64,000 nucleotides of DNA. It comes from Methanobrevibacter sp. Its GTDB lineage: Archaea; Methanobacteriota; Methanobacteria; Methanobacteriales; Methanobacteriaceae. The stretch is from contig JALFJX010000021.1 in the NCBI GenBank assembly GCA_022775905.1, positions 45,229-109,228 on the forward strand, written 5' to 3'. Shown here in pieces: positions 17,695-26,805 of this stretch. The notes beneath the pieces were generated by a model. That model was given only the letters and a program-made list of their open reading frames with translations. It was not told where the DNA came from and searched no databases. Made by a program: the position numbers and the translations under genes. Each line of letters starts with the position of its first letter. The stretch's first letter is position 1.

Positions 17695-19446
17695 ATGTCA
17701 ACTAAAGTTAAATCTCCTGACAATTTACCAAATAAGCCTGGTGTCTATATTATGAGAGATAATACTGACACCATTATTTATATTGGTAAAGCAAAAAATC
17801 TCATAAAAAGGGTAAAATCTTATTTTCGAGAAAAACTTGATAGACCCAAAACTCAAATTTTAATGAGTCATTTTGATAGTTTAGAGTATATTATAACTAA
17901 TTCAGAAAAAGAAGCTTTGATATTGGAAGCTACTTTAATTAAAAAGCATCGTCCAAGATATAATATTCAATTAAAGGATGATAAAAGATATCCTTATGTT
18001 AAGATTACTGATGAAGAATTTCCTAGATTAGTTATTACAAGAAATGTAACAAAAAATGGGATTTATTTCGGCCCATTTACTGATGTGGGTTCAGTCAAAC
18101 AAACTGTTAAATTTTTAAAATCATTATTTAAAATAAGGACCTGTCGAAATATGAATGGGCCTTGTTTGAACTCACAAATTGATTTATGTTATGCTCCTTG
18201 TGATGGGAGAATTTCCAGAAAGGATTATGCTGAAATCATAAGCAAAATTGATCTGTTTTTCCAAGGAAAATATTCAACCATTGTTAAAAACCTTAAAAAA
18301 GAGATGATGGAAGCAGCATCCAATGAGGAGTTTGAAAAAGCAGCTATAATAAGGGATCAAATTTCTTCTATTGAAGAGATAATGGAAAAACAGTTTGTTG
18401 ATTTGGTTGATGATGATTTGGACCAAGATGTAATAGCCATGGCTCCAAATAAAAATGAGGTTATAGTTATTATAATGCCTATTAGGAATGGTAAGATTGT
18501 TGGCCGTGATGACTTTTTAATGAGTAGTTCAGAGTATGATTCATCATCTGAAATCATGTTTTCATTTATCCAGCAGTATTATGGATATAATAGGCACATT
18601 CCTAAACAAATTCTTTTGGATGAAGATATTGATGAGAAAAAATTGCTTGAAGATTGGTTAAGTGATTTAAGAGGAAATAAAGTTAAAATTAAAGTTCCTC
18701 AAAAAGGTGTTAAATTAAGGCTTGTTAAAATGGCTAAAAAGAATGCTGAAATTATCAAACATCAAAAGAAGAAGATGGAAAATTCATTAATAGAGCTTAA
18801 AAAATACCTTAAACTTGAAAAAGTGCCTCATGTTATTGAGGGATATGATATTAGTAACATTTCAGGTAAGTTTGCTGTTGGTTCAAAAGTATCATTTAAA
18901 GATGCAAAACCTAACAAAAAAATGTATAAACATTTTAGGATGGAAACTCCCGGTCCGAACGATTTTGCAATGATGGAGGAATTATTGACTCGTAGATTAA
19001 AAATGATTGATTCAGATCCAGAACCTGACTTAATTGTGATTGATGGAGGTAAAGGACAGTTAGGTATGGCTTGTGGTGTTTTGGAAAAATTAAATCTTAC
19101 TCATATTCCTATTATTGGTCTTGCAAAGGAATTTGAAGAAGTATATATTCCAAATTCAAGTCGTCCTATTATTATTCCTAAAAATAATACTGCATTGCAT
19201 TTGCTTCAGCAAGTTCGTGACGAATCGCATCGTTTTGCAATAACCTATCATAGAAAACTCCGTAGTAAGAATATTCAAGCTTCTTCTCTTGATGATATCG
19301 TGGGGATTGGTAAAAAAAGAAAAATTAGCCTTTTAAAAGAATTTGGTAGTGTGGATAATATTAAAAAGGCATCAATTGAGGAATTGGCTAAAATAAACGG
19401 CATGAATTTAAAAACGGCTGAAAATGTCTATAATTATTATCACTAA
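17695..19446 (+). CDS. uvrC: excinuclease ABC subunit C
   Basis: UvrC makes both incisions in bacterial-type nucleotide excision repair. The 583-residue protein has an N-terminal GIY-YIG nuclease domain (PGVYIMRD, IIYIGKAKNLIKRVKSYF), a cysteine group at about residues 151-166 (CRNMNGPC, CYAPC) that in UvrC binds an iron-sulfur cluster, a UVR helical hairpin, the RNase H-like nuclease (YDISNISG, VIDGGKGQLG) and C-terminal helix-hairpin-helix repeats. All appear intact. It lies 8 bases after the giant helicase gene, so co-transcription is likely; uvrA and uvrB are not in the window. Confidence 0.96.
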   Translation: MSTKVKSPDNLPNKPGVYIMRDNTDTIIYIGKAKNLIKRVKSYFREKLDRPKTQILMSHFDSLEYIITNSEKEALILEATLIKKHRPRYNIQLKDDKRYPYVKITDEEFPRLVITRNVTKNGIYFGPFTDVGSVKQTVKFLKSLFKIRTCRNMNGPCLNSQIDLCYAPCDGRISRKDYAEIISKIDLFFQGKYSTIVKNLKKEMMEAASNEEFEKAAIIRDQISSIEEIMEKQFVDLVDDDLDQDVIAMAPNKNEVIVIIMPIRNGKIVGRDDFLMSSSEYDSSSEIMFSFIQQYYGYNRHIPKQILLDEDIDEKKLLEDWLSDLRGNKVKIKVPQKGVKLRLVKMAKKNAEIIKHQKKKMENSLIELKKYLKLEKVPHVIEGYDISNISGKFAVGSKVSFKDAKPNKKMYKHFRMETPGPNDFAMMEELLTRRLKMIDSDPEPDLIVIDGGKGQLGMACGVLEKLNLTHIPIIGLAKEFEEVYIPNSSRPIIIPKNNTALHLLQQVRDESHRFAITYHRKLRSKNIQASSLDDIVGIGKKRKISLLKEFGSVDNIKKASIEELAKINGMNLKTAENVYNYYH

Positions 19447-19548
19447 TCTAATATTAATTTTTATGAAAATTGGCTAAATTTCAATTAAGTTTAAATATAA
19501 GTTGTTTAATAAACTTTTCATAAGAAATGATAAAAGGGTTTTTTAATT

Positions 19549-20088
19549 ATGGTTAAATGTCCACGATGTGGTTATGAAAATTCTTCCACTGCTGTATATT
19601 GTGATAACTGTGCTTATCGTTTAACTGATTCTAAGGGAAATAAATTCAATAATTCTCGTAGAACTAGCAGTTGGAATATTGGCATAGCAAAAAAAATTGT
19701 CATTGTATTGGGAATAGTTATCATTGCGCTATTGTTATTCTCATTTGTTTATAACAACACACAACCTTCTCATGAAGATTCATTTAATCTTATCACTGAT
19801 AACGGTACTGTTCATAAAACTGCTCCTTATCCATATAAAGCTGTCATTGAATATGAAGGCAGTTGGGGCGCTCAAATGGGTGATCCTAATTATCTTGTAA
19901 GTGAAGATGGTTATGGAGATAAAACATTTACACTTGATTGCGCCGCATGGGATAAAATATCAATCAGTGCACAAAAATATGATTACGGTGAAGGGGAATT
20001 ACACGTAAAATTATTAAGAAATGGTGAAGTTGTAGCTGAAAACTCAACTACAAATGTAACTGGTAGTGTGGTTGTTAATTATAATTAA
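19549..20088 (+). CDS. zinc-ribbon single-pass membrane protein
   Basis: The 179-residue protein has an N-terminal zinc ribbon (CPRCGYENSSTAVYCDNC), a short polar linker, one membrane helix at about residues 48-67 (VIVLGIVIIALLLFSFVY) and an extracellular domain of about 110 residues with a beta-rich pattern. Zinc-ribbon plus membrane-helix proteins are numerous in Methanobrevibacter and relatives; their role is unknown. The gene ends tail to tail with the next one, overlapping by 4 bases. Confidence 0.75.
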   Translation: MVKCPRCGYENSSTAVYCDNCAYRLTDSKGNKFNNSRRTSSWNIGIAKKIVIVLGIVIIALLLFSFVYNNTQPSHEDSFNLITDNGTVHKTAPYPYKAVIEYEGSWGAQMGDPNYLVSEDGYGDKTFTLDCAAWDKISISAQKYDYGEGELHVKLLRNGEVVAENSTTNVTGSVVVNYN

Positions 20089-20381
20089 TCTATTTGATTA
20101 AGTTTTGATTCTAATAGATTAACTAATTCTTCAGTTTTATATAGTCTGATTTCTTGGTCTTTGCCTTTGAATATTTTAATAAATTCAATAAGGTCATTGC
20201 ATAATTGGTCATATTGGATACTGAAGGTGTTGTAGTTATTCATTAATGCAAATAGTTTTTCTTTTTCGAGTTTTTCAGGTTCCCTTAATATCCTTTCGAT
20301 ATTAGCAAAATGAGTTTCAATCATGAGTTTTTCTTCTTCTAAGATATTTTGATATTCTTGAACTTTGTTTTCACTTGCCAT
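20085..20381 (-). CDS. small coiled-coil protein of unknown function
   Basis: A 98-residue, charged, mostly helical protein (for example EYQNILEEEKLMIETHFANI). I prefer the ATG at 20381 since GTGA lies 5 bases before it; that GTG at 20390 is the alternative start. No family is recognised. It is transcribed away from atwA, whose start is 88 bases beyond, so the two probably share a divergent promoter region with AT-rich TATA-like sequence. Confidence 0.65.
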   Translation of the reverse strand: MASENKVQEYQNILEEEKLMIETHFANIERILREPEKLEKEKLFALMNNYNTFSIQYDQLCNDLIEFIKIFKGKDQEIRLYKTEELVNLLESKLNQID

Positions 20382-20468
20382 TTTAATCACTTTTTTAATT
20401 AATTAATATAAAATATAAATACTTTCATTAATATAAATTTGTATTGATATATAATGGGGTAATAAATA

Positions 20469-22172
20469 ATGATAAAAGTTGAAAATGTAAGCAAAGATTA
20501 TGAATTAGCTGATGGAACTATAATCACTGCACTTAAGGATGTCAGTTTTAATGTTAAAGAAGGTGAAATTTTAGGTATTATGGGTAAAAGTGGTTCAGGT
20601 AAGACTACTTTATTAAGAGCACTCAGAGGTGTTGAACATATTGATAGTGGAAGTATTCAAGTGGGAAAAGCAAAAGTTACCTCTGAATCATCCCAATTCT
20701 TTTATAATAATCTTAAAAAAGAAACTGCAATACATCTTCAAAGATCTTTTGGTATCTGGCCGGATACTGTACGTGAAAATATTCTAAGGAAATTATATGC
20801 TAGAAGATATTTTGACGAAGGAGATACTAATTTTGAAGTTGCAGAAAGTGAATTCGGTGAGGAAGCTGATGAACTTTTAGAACTTGTTTCATTAACCCAT
20901 AAACAAAACCATTATGCATCTGTGTTAAGTGGTGGTGAAAAACAAAGACTCATTATGGCAAGGCAACTTGCTAAACAGCCTAAAGCTTTACTTCTTGACG
21001 AACCTGCAACTATGGCATGCCCTAAAACAAAACAAGAGATATTGGATGCAGTTAAAAAAATCAACAAGGAATTGAATATCACTGTCATTGTAGTATCTCA
21101 CTTGCCTGATGTTCAAAAATACTTAGCAGATAGAGTAATTTTACTTGAAGATGGTGAAATTGCTGATGAAGGGTCTGCAAATGATATTTGTGAGAAGTTC
21201 ATGGCAGATATGGATGATATTGTTGATATAGATAATATTGCAACAGATGATGATGTTATTCAAGTAAATGATGTATTCAAAAGATTTTTCTTACTTACTG
21301 GTGGGGAAGTTTTACAGATTGAAGATGTAAACTTCACAGTTCAAAAAGAAAACATTTTAAGCATTATTGGTCCTAGTGGAGCAGGTAAAACTGTCCTTTT
21401 AAGGATGATTGGTGGTCTTGAAGACCCTGATGAAGGAGAAGTATTGTATAATGTTGATGGTGAATGGAATGATGTTGACATTCCAGGTATGGGACGTATG
21501 AAAATCAGATCTAAATTAGGTTTCATGCACCAAGAATTTGCTTTAAGCCATTATGCAACTGTTTTAGATCAATTAGCCACTAGATTAGGTTATAAAAATC
21601 AAAATATTGTTAAAGAAGCTCAGGAAAGAGCTAGAAAAATTGGACTTAGTGAAGAATTATTGGATTCATTTTACTTACTCACTGATTTACCTGAAATAGA
21701 AGCAAGAGACAGATTGAAAAAAATTGGTCTTGATTCTGATATTTTAGATGATTTATTCCCTAAATTCCCTGAAACTGCAACAAAAGAAGCAGTTAAAGAT
21801 ATATTTGAAAGTCTTGATTTAGACATGGATATTTTGCATAGGAAATCATATGAATTATCTGGAGGTCAAAAAGTTCGTGTAATGCTTGCATTGATATTAG
21901 TTTCAAGACCAAAATTCTTACTTTTGGATGAACCTTTTGGAGATTTGGACCCAGTTACATTAAGAGATGTAACAAATGCTCTTAAAACAATTTCAAAAGA
22001 TTATGGAATTACAATTGTAATGATTTCCCACAATACTGACTTTATTAAAGAATTAAGTAACAGAGCAGTATTCATGGATGATGGAAAAATTATTGATGAT
22101 AGTGAAGATATTGATAAGATTGTTGATAATTTCATTGATTTTTGTCATGCAGATTATTTAAAAGGAGAATAA
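20469..22172 (+). CDS. atwA: methyl-coenzyme M reductase component A2 (AtwA)
   Basis: A soluble protein of 567 residues with two ABC ATPase domains and no membrane segments. Domain 1 has Walker A GKSGSGKTT, signature LSGGEKQR and Walker B LLLDEPAT; domain 2 has GPSGAGKTV, LSGGQKVR and LLLDEPFGDLD. Component A2 drives ATP-dependent reductive activation of the nickel of methyl-coenzyme M reductase. It differs from transporter ATPases by the double domain and the long insertions in both halves. A universal stress protein starts 2 bases after its stop. Confidence 0.87.
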   Translation: MIKVENVSKDYELADGTIITALKDVSFNVKEGEILGIMGKSGSGKTTLLRALRGVEHIDSGSIQVGKAKVTSESSQFFYNNLKKETAIHLQRSFGIWPDTVRENILRKLYARRYFDEGDTNFEVAESEFGEEADELLELVSLTHKQNHYASVLSGGEKQRLIMARQLAKQPKALLLDEPATMACPKTKQEILDAVKKINKELNITVIVVSHLPDVQKYLADRVILLEDGEIADEGSANDICEKFMADMDDIVDIDNIATDDDVIQVNDVFKRFFLLTGGEVLQIEDVNFTVQKENILSIIGPSGAGKTVLLRMIGGLEDPDEGEVLYNVDGEWNDVDIPGMGRMKIRSKLGFMHQEFALSHYATVLDQLATRLGYKNQNIVKEAQERARKIGLSEELLDSFYLLTDLPEIEARDRLKKIGLDSDILDDLFPKFPETATKEAVKDIFESLDLDMDILHRKSYELSGGQKVRVMLALILVSRPKFLLLDEPFGDLDPVTLRDVTNALKTISKDYGITIVMISHNTDFIKELSNRAVFMDDGKIIDDSEDIDKIVDNFIDFCHADYLKGE

Positions 22173-22174
22173 AT

Positions 22175-22600
22175 ATGTTCGATATTATTGCAGTTCCTGT
22201 AGATGGTTCTGATTATGGATATCAAGCAGCAGATGTTGCTATTGAAATAGCTCAAAAGTTTAACTCTAAAATTGCAGCAGTTAATGTTCTTGAAGAGTTT
22301 TCTTTTAGTAGCTATGATTCTGAAGAAGATGAAGGCAATTCAATTTTATCAAAAATTACTAAAAAGGCTAATAGTGTTGGAATTGAAGTAACTGAACATT
22401 TAATCACTGCTGATCCTTTAAGAGATATGAAATTCATTGTTGATCAAACACGTGCTGATTTAGTTGTTATTCATGCACATGGTTCAAATAATAACAGATT
22501 TGTATCTTTTGATGAGAGTTGTGTTTCAGATACTCAAATAGGTTCAGTTTCAGAAAGACTCTTGAGAACCTCAGATGTACCTGTATTATTAATTAAGTAA
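22175..22600 (+). CDS. universal stress protein (UspA family)
   Basis: The 141-residue protein has the alpha/beta fold of the UspA family, with AVPVDGSDYGYQAA at the start, HAHGSNN near residue 105, and IGSVSERLLRTSDVPVLLIK at the end, matching the ATP-binding type motif. The start at 22175 follows GGAG by 7 bases; an upstream in-frame ATG at 22142 lies inside atwA and is unlikely. Translational coupling with atwA suggests shared expression; its ligand is unknown. Confidence 0.88.
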   Translation: MFDIIAVPVDGSDYGYQAADVAIEIAQKFNSKIAAVNVLEEFSFSSYDSEEDEGNSILSKITKKANSVGIEVTEHLITADPLRDMKFIVDQTRADLVVIHAHGSNNNRFVSFDESCVSDTQIGSVSERLLRTSDVPVLLIK

Positions 22601-22607
22601 TTACTGA

Positions 22608-23670
22608 ATGTTAATATTTTATATTATTGGTATTATTTTGTAAAATCTTGAATAATGGGATCTTTTAGCAGGATTAATGGCTTTTGATAGTGGTAAAAGC
22701 GTTGTTAATGAACACAAAGGTAATGCATCAATAGCTGTTACAGGAGATGTTATGTTTGCACGTAATATGGAAGGAATACTTTCAAGTGGGGAAAATCCTT
22801 TTGTAAATGTAGCTAATGTAACTTCTAAAACAGATTTACTTTTAATTAATTTTGAGAATGCAGCTACAACTTCAGAAAATGCAGTTAAAGGGGATGTTCC
22901 TCTTAAAACAAGTCCTAGTTTTGTTTATTTAGCTCGAAATAATCCAAATACTATAGCTTCACTTGCAAATAATCATGCATTCGACTATGGAATTGATGGT
23001 ATGCATGATACAATCAAATCTTGAGAAAAATAACATAACACCAATCGGTGCGGGTGATAATGTAGATGAGGCACATAAAGGTGTTACAAAAGAGATTAAT
23101 GGTCGTAATATTACAATATTCAATTTCATGGATTCTGAAAACTTTGCAGAATACAGTAATGAAGTAATGCCAGTTGCTACCAGTGACTCACCAGATTACT
23201 TAGCATATAATTCTAGTGTTTGTAAGGACATTAAAGAAGCTCATGAAAACTCAGACTGTATAATCGTATTTTTCCACTATGGAAATGAATATAGTACATC
23301 TCCAAATGAAAATCAGGTAAAAATGTCTCATGAAGTAATTGATGCAGGAGCAGACATTGTTCTAGGTTCACATCCTCATGTTCCTCAGGGAATGGAATTT
23401 TACAACGGGTCAATGATTTTTTACAGTTTAGGAAACTTTATTTTTGATCAAAAAAATCCAGATACACATGTTGCTTATTTTGTAGAAATAAATTTAGTTA
23501 ATGAAACTGTTGAATGCACAGTTCATCCAATTAGTATTGTAAATTATTTACCTCAGTTTATGTCTCCAGATAATGGAAAATCATTACTTGAGAGTTTGAG
23601 TCCTTCATGTGATAAATTAATAATTGAGGATGATGGAACTGGAAGAGTATCATATAATCTAACAGATTAA
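22608..23670 (+). pseudogene. CapA-like protein, frameshifted and lacking a signal anchor
   Basis: Two overlapping frames together encode a poly-gamma-glutamate synthesis CapA-type metallophosphatase. The first (22677-23024) has TGDVMFAR, INFENA and ANNHAFDYG; the second (from about 23013 to 23670) has FFHYGNEYS, GSHPHVPQGME and SLGNFIFDQ. They join if one base is removed from, or two added to, the A-run at 23016-23018. The family normally starts with a membrane anchor; here a hydrophobic stretch (22608-22640) is cut off by TAA at 22641. All conserved motifs survive, so the damage is recent or is sequencing error. Confidence 0.78.
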
Positions 23671-23700
23671 TGAACTAAAACTAAACTCTTCTTTTATTAA

Positions 23701-23740
23701 ATCGTAATTATTCAGTTTAATACGATATATTTATATTATT
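23701..23740 (+). promoter_or_regulatory. promoter and candidate operator of the partner-switching/GH3 cassette
   Basis: ATCGTA (23701-23706) and TACGAT (23721-23726) form an inverted repeat with centres 20 bases apart, two helical turns. They lie directly before an AT-rich TATA region (ATATTTATATTATT, 23727-23740). The first gene starts at 23808, giving a leader of roughly 45 bases. A dimeric repressor or activator binding here would overlap the site of TFB contact. Confidence 0.4.
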
Positions 23741-23807
23741 AGGATGATAAAAACACATATAGTGTCTTAATGTATATTTTAATAAAATACTGATAAAATG
23801 TGATTAA

Positions 23808-24560
23808 ATGGATTTGAAAAGTAATTTTAAAGAATCATTGATGTATCCAATTAGGAATTATAAAAAGTTTATACTACTTGGAACATTATTTATTATTTTA
23901 GACATTAATACTCGCGTCTTTTTAAATTCAGATAATCCTATTCTAACTATTTTTTGTGTTATAGATTCTATTATTTTATTGATTATAATAATGGGAGATT
24001 TGATTTCTATAATCCAGGAAACCAGACTAATTACTAATGAATTTGAGTTTGGATGGTGGGAAAAATTTGGAATAGGTGTGAAAGGATTTTTAATTTCTTC
24101 CTTTGGCATTGCAATACCTTTAATATTATTCTTATTAATTACTTATATTACTGGAACTGGGGAATATTATTTTGATATACTTGAAGTAGGTGTTAATGGA
24201 TTAACTATTAATTTATCAGTGATGTTTAATGATTATTCATTTATAGTCCTTTTAATTAACCTTTTTATAGTATTACTTTTTATTTATTTTACAGTAATTG
24301 CATTAGCTAGATTATCTCACACTAATAATCTATTGGAAAGTGTTAATATAAAAAAGATAATTGAAGACTTAAAAAATATAGGAATAATCCATTTTACTTT
24401 ATGGGTGCTAATAATGTTCATTTTGATGATTATTGTGGGCATTGTATGTGATAAAGTCTATTATATTAGTTATGTAGGATTAATAATTTCAAGTTATATA
24501 TTAGTGCCTTATATAGCTATGTTTTTATTCAAAAGCATTGGAAATGAATACTCAATTTAG
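23808..24560 (+). CDS. DUF4013 family membrane protein
   Basis: The 250-residue protein has about six membrane segments (near residues 21-38, 44-66, 91-113, 143-168, 190-213 and 220-242) and starts with SLMYPIRNYKKFILLG, as expected for DUF4013 proteins, common in Methanobrevibacter and Methanosphaera. Function is unknown. It lies 8 bases before the phosphatase gene and is the first gene of the cassette ending at 35069. It could be a membrane partner of the phosphatase or exporter, but nothing in the sequence shows this. Confidence 0.72.
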   Translation: MDLKSNFKESLMYPIRNYKKFILLGTLFIILDINTRVFLNSDNPILTIFCVIDSIILLIIIMGDLISIIQETRLITNEFEFGWWEKFGIGVKGFLISSFGIAIPLILFLLITYITGTGEYYFDILEVGVNGLTINLSVMFNDYSFIVLLINLFIVLLFIYFTVIALARLSHTNNLLESVNIKKIIEDLKNIGIIHFTLWVLIMFILMIIVGIVCDKVYYISYVGLIISSYILVPYIAMFLFKSIGNEYSI

Positions 24561-24568
24561 GTAAAAAT

Positions 24569-26515
24569 ATGAATTTAAATAATTTTTATAAAAATATTAA
24601 AAATAATTATAAAAAAATTATAATCTCTTTTTTAATATTCACTCAATTATATATCCTAAAGTATTATATTGGATATTATAGTCCATTACATATTGAAGCT
24701 CATATTGGATTATACCCTATCTTAGGATTATTATTTGGTGGATGGGGAGCATTAGGTGTATCGTTTGCAAATTTATTAACTGACTTAGCAGGAGGACATC
24801 CTCCTTTAGAAACTTTCATATGTTTTTTTGTAGATTTTTTATATGCATATTTACCTTATAAATTATGGTATAATTTTTCTAAAAATGGAAAATTAACTGC
24901 TCCTCAGTTAGGGACTATCTTTCATTTAGCAAAATTCTGTGGCGTAATATTAGTATCCACTATACTATATACAGTATTAATTATAATGTTATTACATGAT
25001 TCACAGAATGTTAGTTTATTTTCATTAACTACATTGAATTATTTCCTAAATGCATTTGTATTTGGATTTTTCACAGGAGTAATTGGTATTATAATATCTA
25101 ATTTGAAAAATATCGATTTAACAATACCTTCAGTAAATAAAAATCCTAAAATTAAAGATAAATGGTATAACTTAGCTTTATTAATTGGAATAATATTGAT
25201 TGTAGTATTCTTTATCATGATTGCTGTGGGTGAAAGTAATAAGTATATTAATTTACTATTTATTATTTCAATATGTATCTTAATATTATTCTATACAACA
25301 AAACCTGTTAAATATCCAGTTATTAAAGAAAAATCAATTTATAAACCAATTATTGAGAAATTAATATTGATATTCTTAGGTTTTATCATTGGAATCTCTT
25401 TATTATTTACATCATTAGCTATTTTGATTGCACTTAAAACTGGAGAAAGCAGCATTATGATTGAAAATAGTTTAGGATTCACTATTTCAATATTGTTATA
25501 TCTGTTTATAGGATGGTTAGCATTCTTTGTTCCAGGATTAATTGCTCTTAAATATGTTGAAGAAAACATAACTAATCCTTTATCATTATTTTCAAAATTT
25601 ACTAGAGAATATATTAATTCAAAAGATAGTAAAGAAGTAAATAAAGAAAGTTTAATGGAAAGATATCAAGATTATTTTGAGAAGTATGATGAAATTGGGA
25701 TATTGGGAAATTCAATTGTAAAAATGATGTCTGATTTGGAGAATGTTACCTCTGAAAAAGAAAGGATATCTACAGAATTAACACTTGCAAAGGATATTCA
25801 GGAGTCCAAATTACCTACTAATTTCCCGAAAGATAAAAAGTACTCAATTAATGCCTCAATGAAACCTGCTCGTGAAGTAGGTGGAGATTTTTATGACTTT
25901 TTTGAGATTGATTCTGAAAACATATGTATTGTAATTGGAGATGCATCTGGAAAAGGAATCCCTGCAGCACTTTTTGCTGTAATTGCAAAAGAACTAATTA
26001 AAACTCAATTACTAAGTGGTGCTTCTTTAGCAGAAACAATGAAATCTGTTAATAATAGGCTCTGTGAAAATAATGTTCAATCAATGTTTGTAACAGCATG
26101 GGCAGGTGTTATAAATTTAAGAAAAAATGAACTTAAATTTGTTAATGCAGGTCATAATGCTCCTTTAATCAAAAATGGAGAAACATTTGAATGGTTGGAT
26201 TCTAAACATGGGCTTGTTTTAGGAGCTATGGAAAATATACAATATAAAGAACATTGTGTTTCTTTAAAATGTAATGATTTCCAAATATATTTGTATACTG
26301 ATGGAGTTACTGAAGCACATAATGATAAAGAAGAACTATTTAATGAAGACAGATTAATAGAACTTATAAATAACAATAACTTAAATTCAATTGAGTTTAT
26401 TGATTATCTGAATGGTGAATTAGATAAATTCAAAGGATCACAAGAGCAATTTGATGATATAACCATGATGATATTTGAATATAAAATTGGAGAAGATGAA
26501 AATGGAAATAATTGA
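24569..26515 (+). CDS. membrane-bound SpoIIE/RsbU-type PP2C serine phosphatase
   Basis: The 648-residue protein has about nine membrane segments in residues 18-350, a linker predicted to be helical (about 350-405), and a PP2C/SpoIIE domain (about 405-640). Metal-binding acidic residues are seen in VGGDFYDFFE, GDASGKGIPAA and DDITMMIFEY. Enzymes of this group remove phosphate from STAS anti-sigma factor antagonists. The segment GGWGALGVSFANLLTDLAGG in helix 2 resembles vitamin-uptake S components, hinting at a ligand-sensing membrane domain. It overlaps the STAS gene by 14 bases, so the pair is coupled, as are phosphatase and target in bacteria. Confidence 0.88.
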   Translation: MNLNNFYKNIKNNYKKIIISFLIFTQLYILKYYIGYYSPLHIEAHIGLYPILGLLFGGWGALGVSFANLLTDLAGGHPPLETFICFFVDFLYAYLPYKLWYNFSKNGKLTAPQLGTIFHLAKFCGVILVSTILYTVLIIMLLHDSQNVSLFSLTTLNYFLNAFVFGFFTGVIGIIISNLKNIDLTIPSVNKNPKIKDKWYNLALLIGIILIVVFFIMIAVGESNKYINLLFIISICILILFYTTKPVKYPVIKEKSIYKPIIEKLILIFLGFIIGISLLFTSLAILIALKTGESSIMIENSLGFTISILLYLFIGWLAFFVPGLIALKYVEENITNPLSLFSKFTREYINSKDSKEVNKESLMERYQDYFEKYDEIGILGNSIVKMMSDLENVTSEKERISTELTLAKDIQESKLPTNFPKDKKYSINASMKPAREVGGDFYDFFEIDSENICIVIGDASGKGIPAALFAVIAKELIKTQLLSGASLAETMKSVNNRLCENNVQSMFVTAWAGVINLRKNELKFVNAGHNAPLIKNGETFEWLDSKHGLVLGAMENIQYKEHCVSLKCNDFQIYLYTDGVTEAHNDKEELFNEDRLIELINNNNLNSIEFIDYLNGELDKFKGSQEQFDDITMMIFEYKIGEDENGNN

Positions 26516-26798
26516 TAATAAAAATGGAAATGAATTAAGTATTAAATTAGTTGGGAAATTAGATACAAACACATCCCATCAATTAGAAGAATTCATTCAG
26601 AATAATATTGAAGGTGTTGAGAAATTAGTTTATGATTTTGAAGAATTACTTTATATAAGTAGTTCTGGATTAAGAGTTTTATTATCTAGTCAAAAAATCA
26701 TGAATACTCAAGGGGAAATGGAAATAAATAATGTAAATGAGTTTGTGATGGAAGTTTTTGAAGCTACAGGATTTATAGACATCATGAACATAAATTAG
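26502..26798 (+). CDS. STAS-domain anti-sigma factor antagonist-like protein
   Basis: A single STAS domain of 98 residues. Typical motifs are LVGKLDTNTSHQLEE and LLYISSSGLRVLLSSQK; the latter contains the serine normally phosphorylated by an RsbW/SpoIIAB kinase. I chose ATG 26502, since ATGs at 26475 and 26496 lie deeper in the phosphatase gene. In bacteria the unphosphorylated form releases a sigma factor by binding its anti-sigma kinase. Archaea have no such sigma factors, so the partner here must be the kinase at 34659 and an unknown client. Confidence 0.88.
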   Translation: MEIIDNKNGNELSIKLVGKLDTNTSHQLEEFIQNNIEGVEKLVYDFEELLYISSSGLRVLLSSQKIMNTQGEMEINNVNEFVMEVFEATGFIDIMNIN

Positions 26799-26805
26799 GT
26801 GTAAT

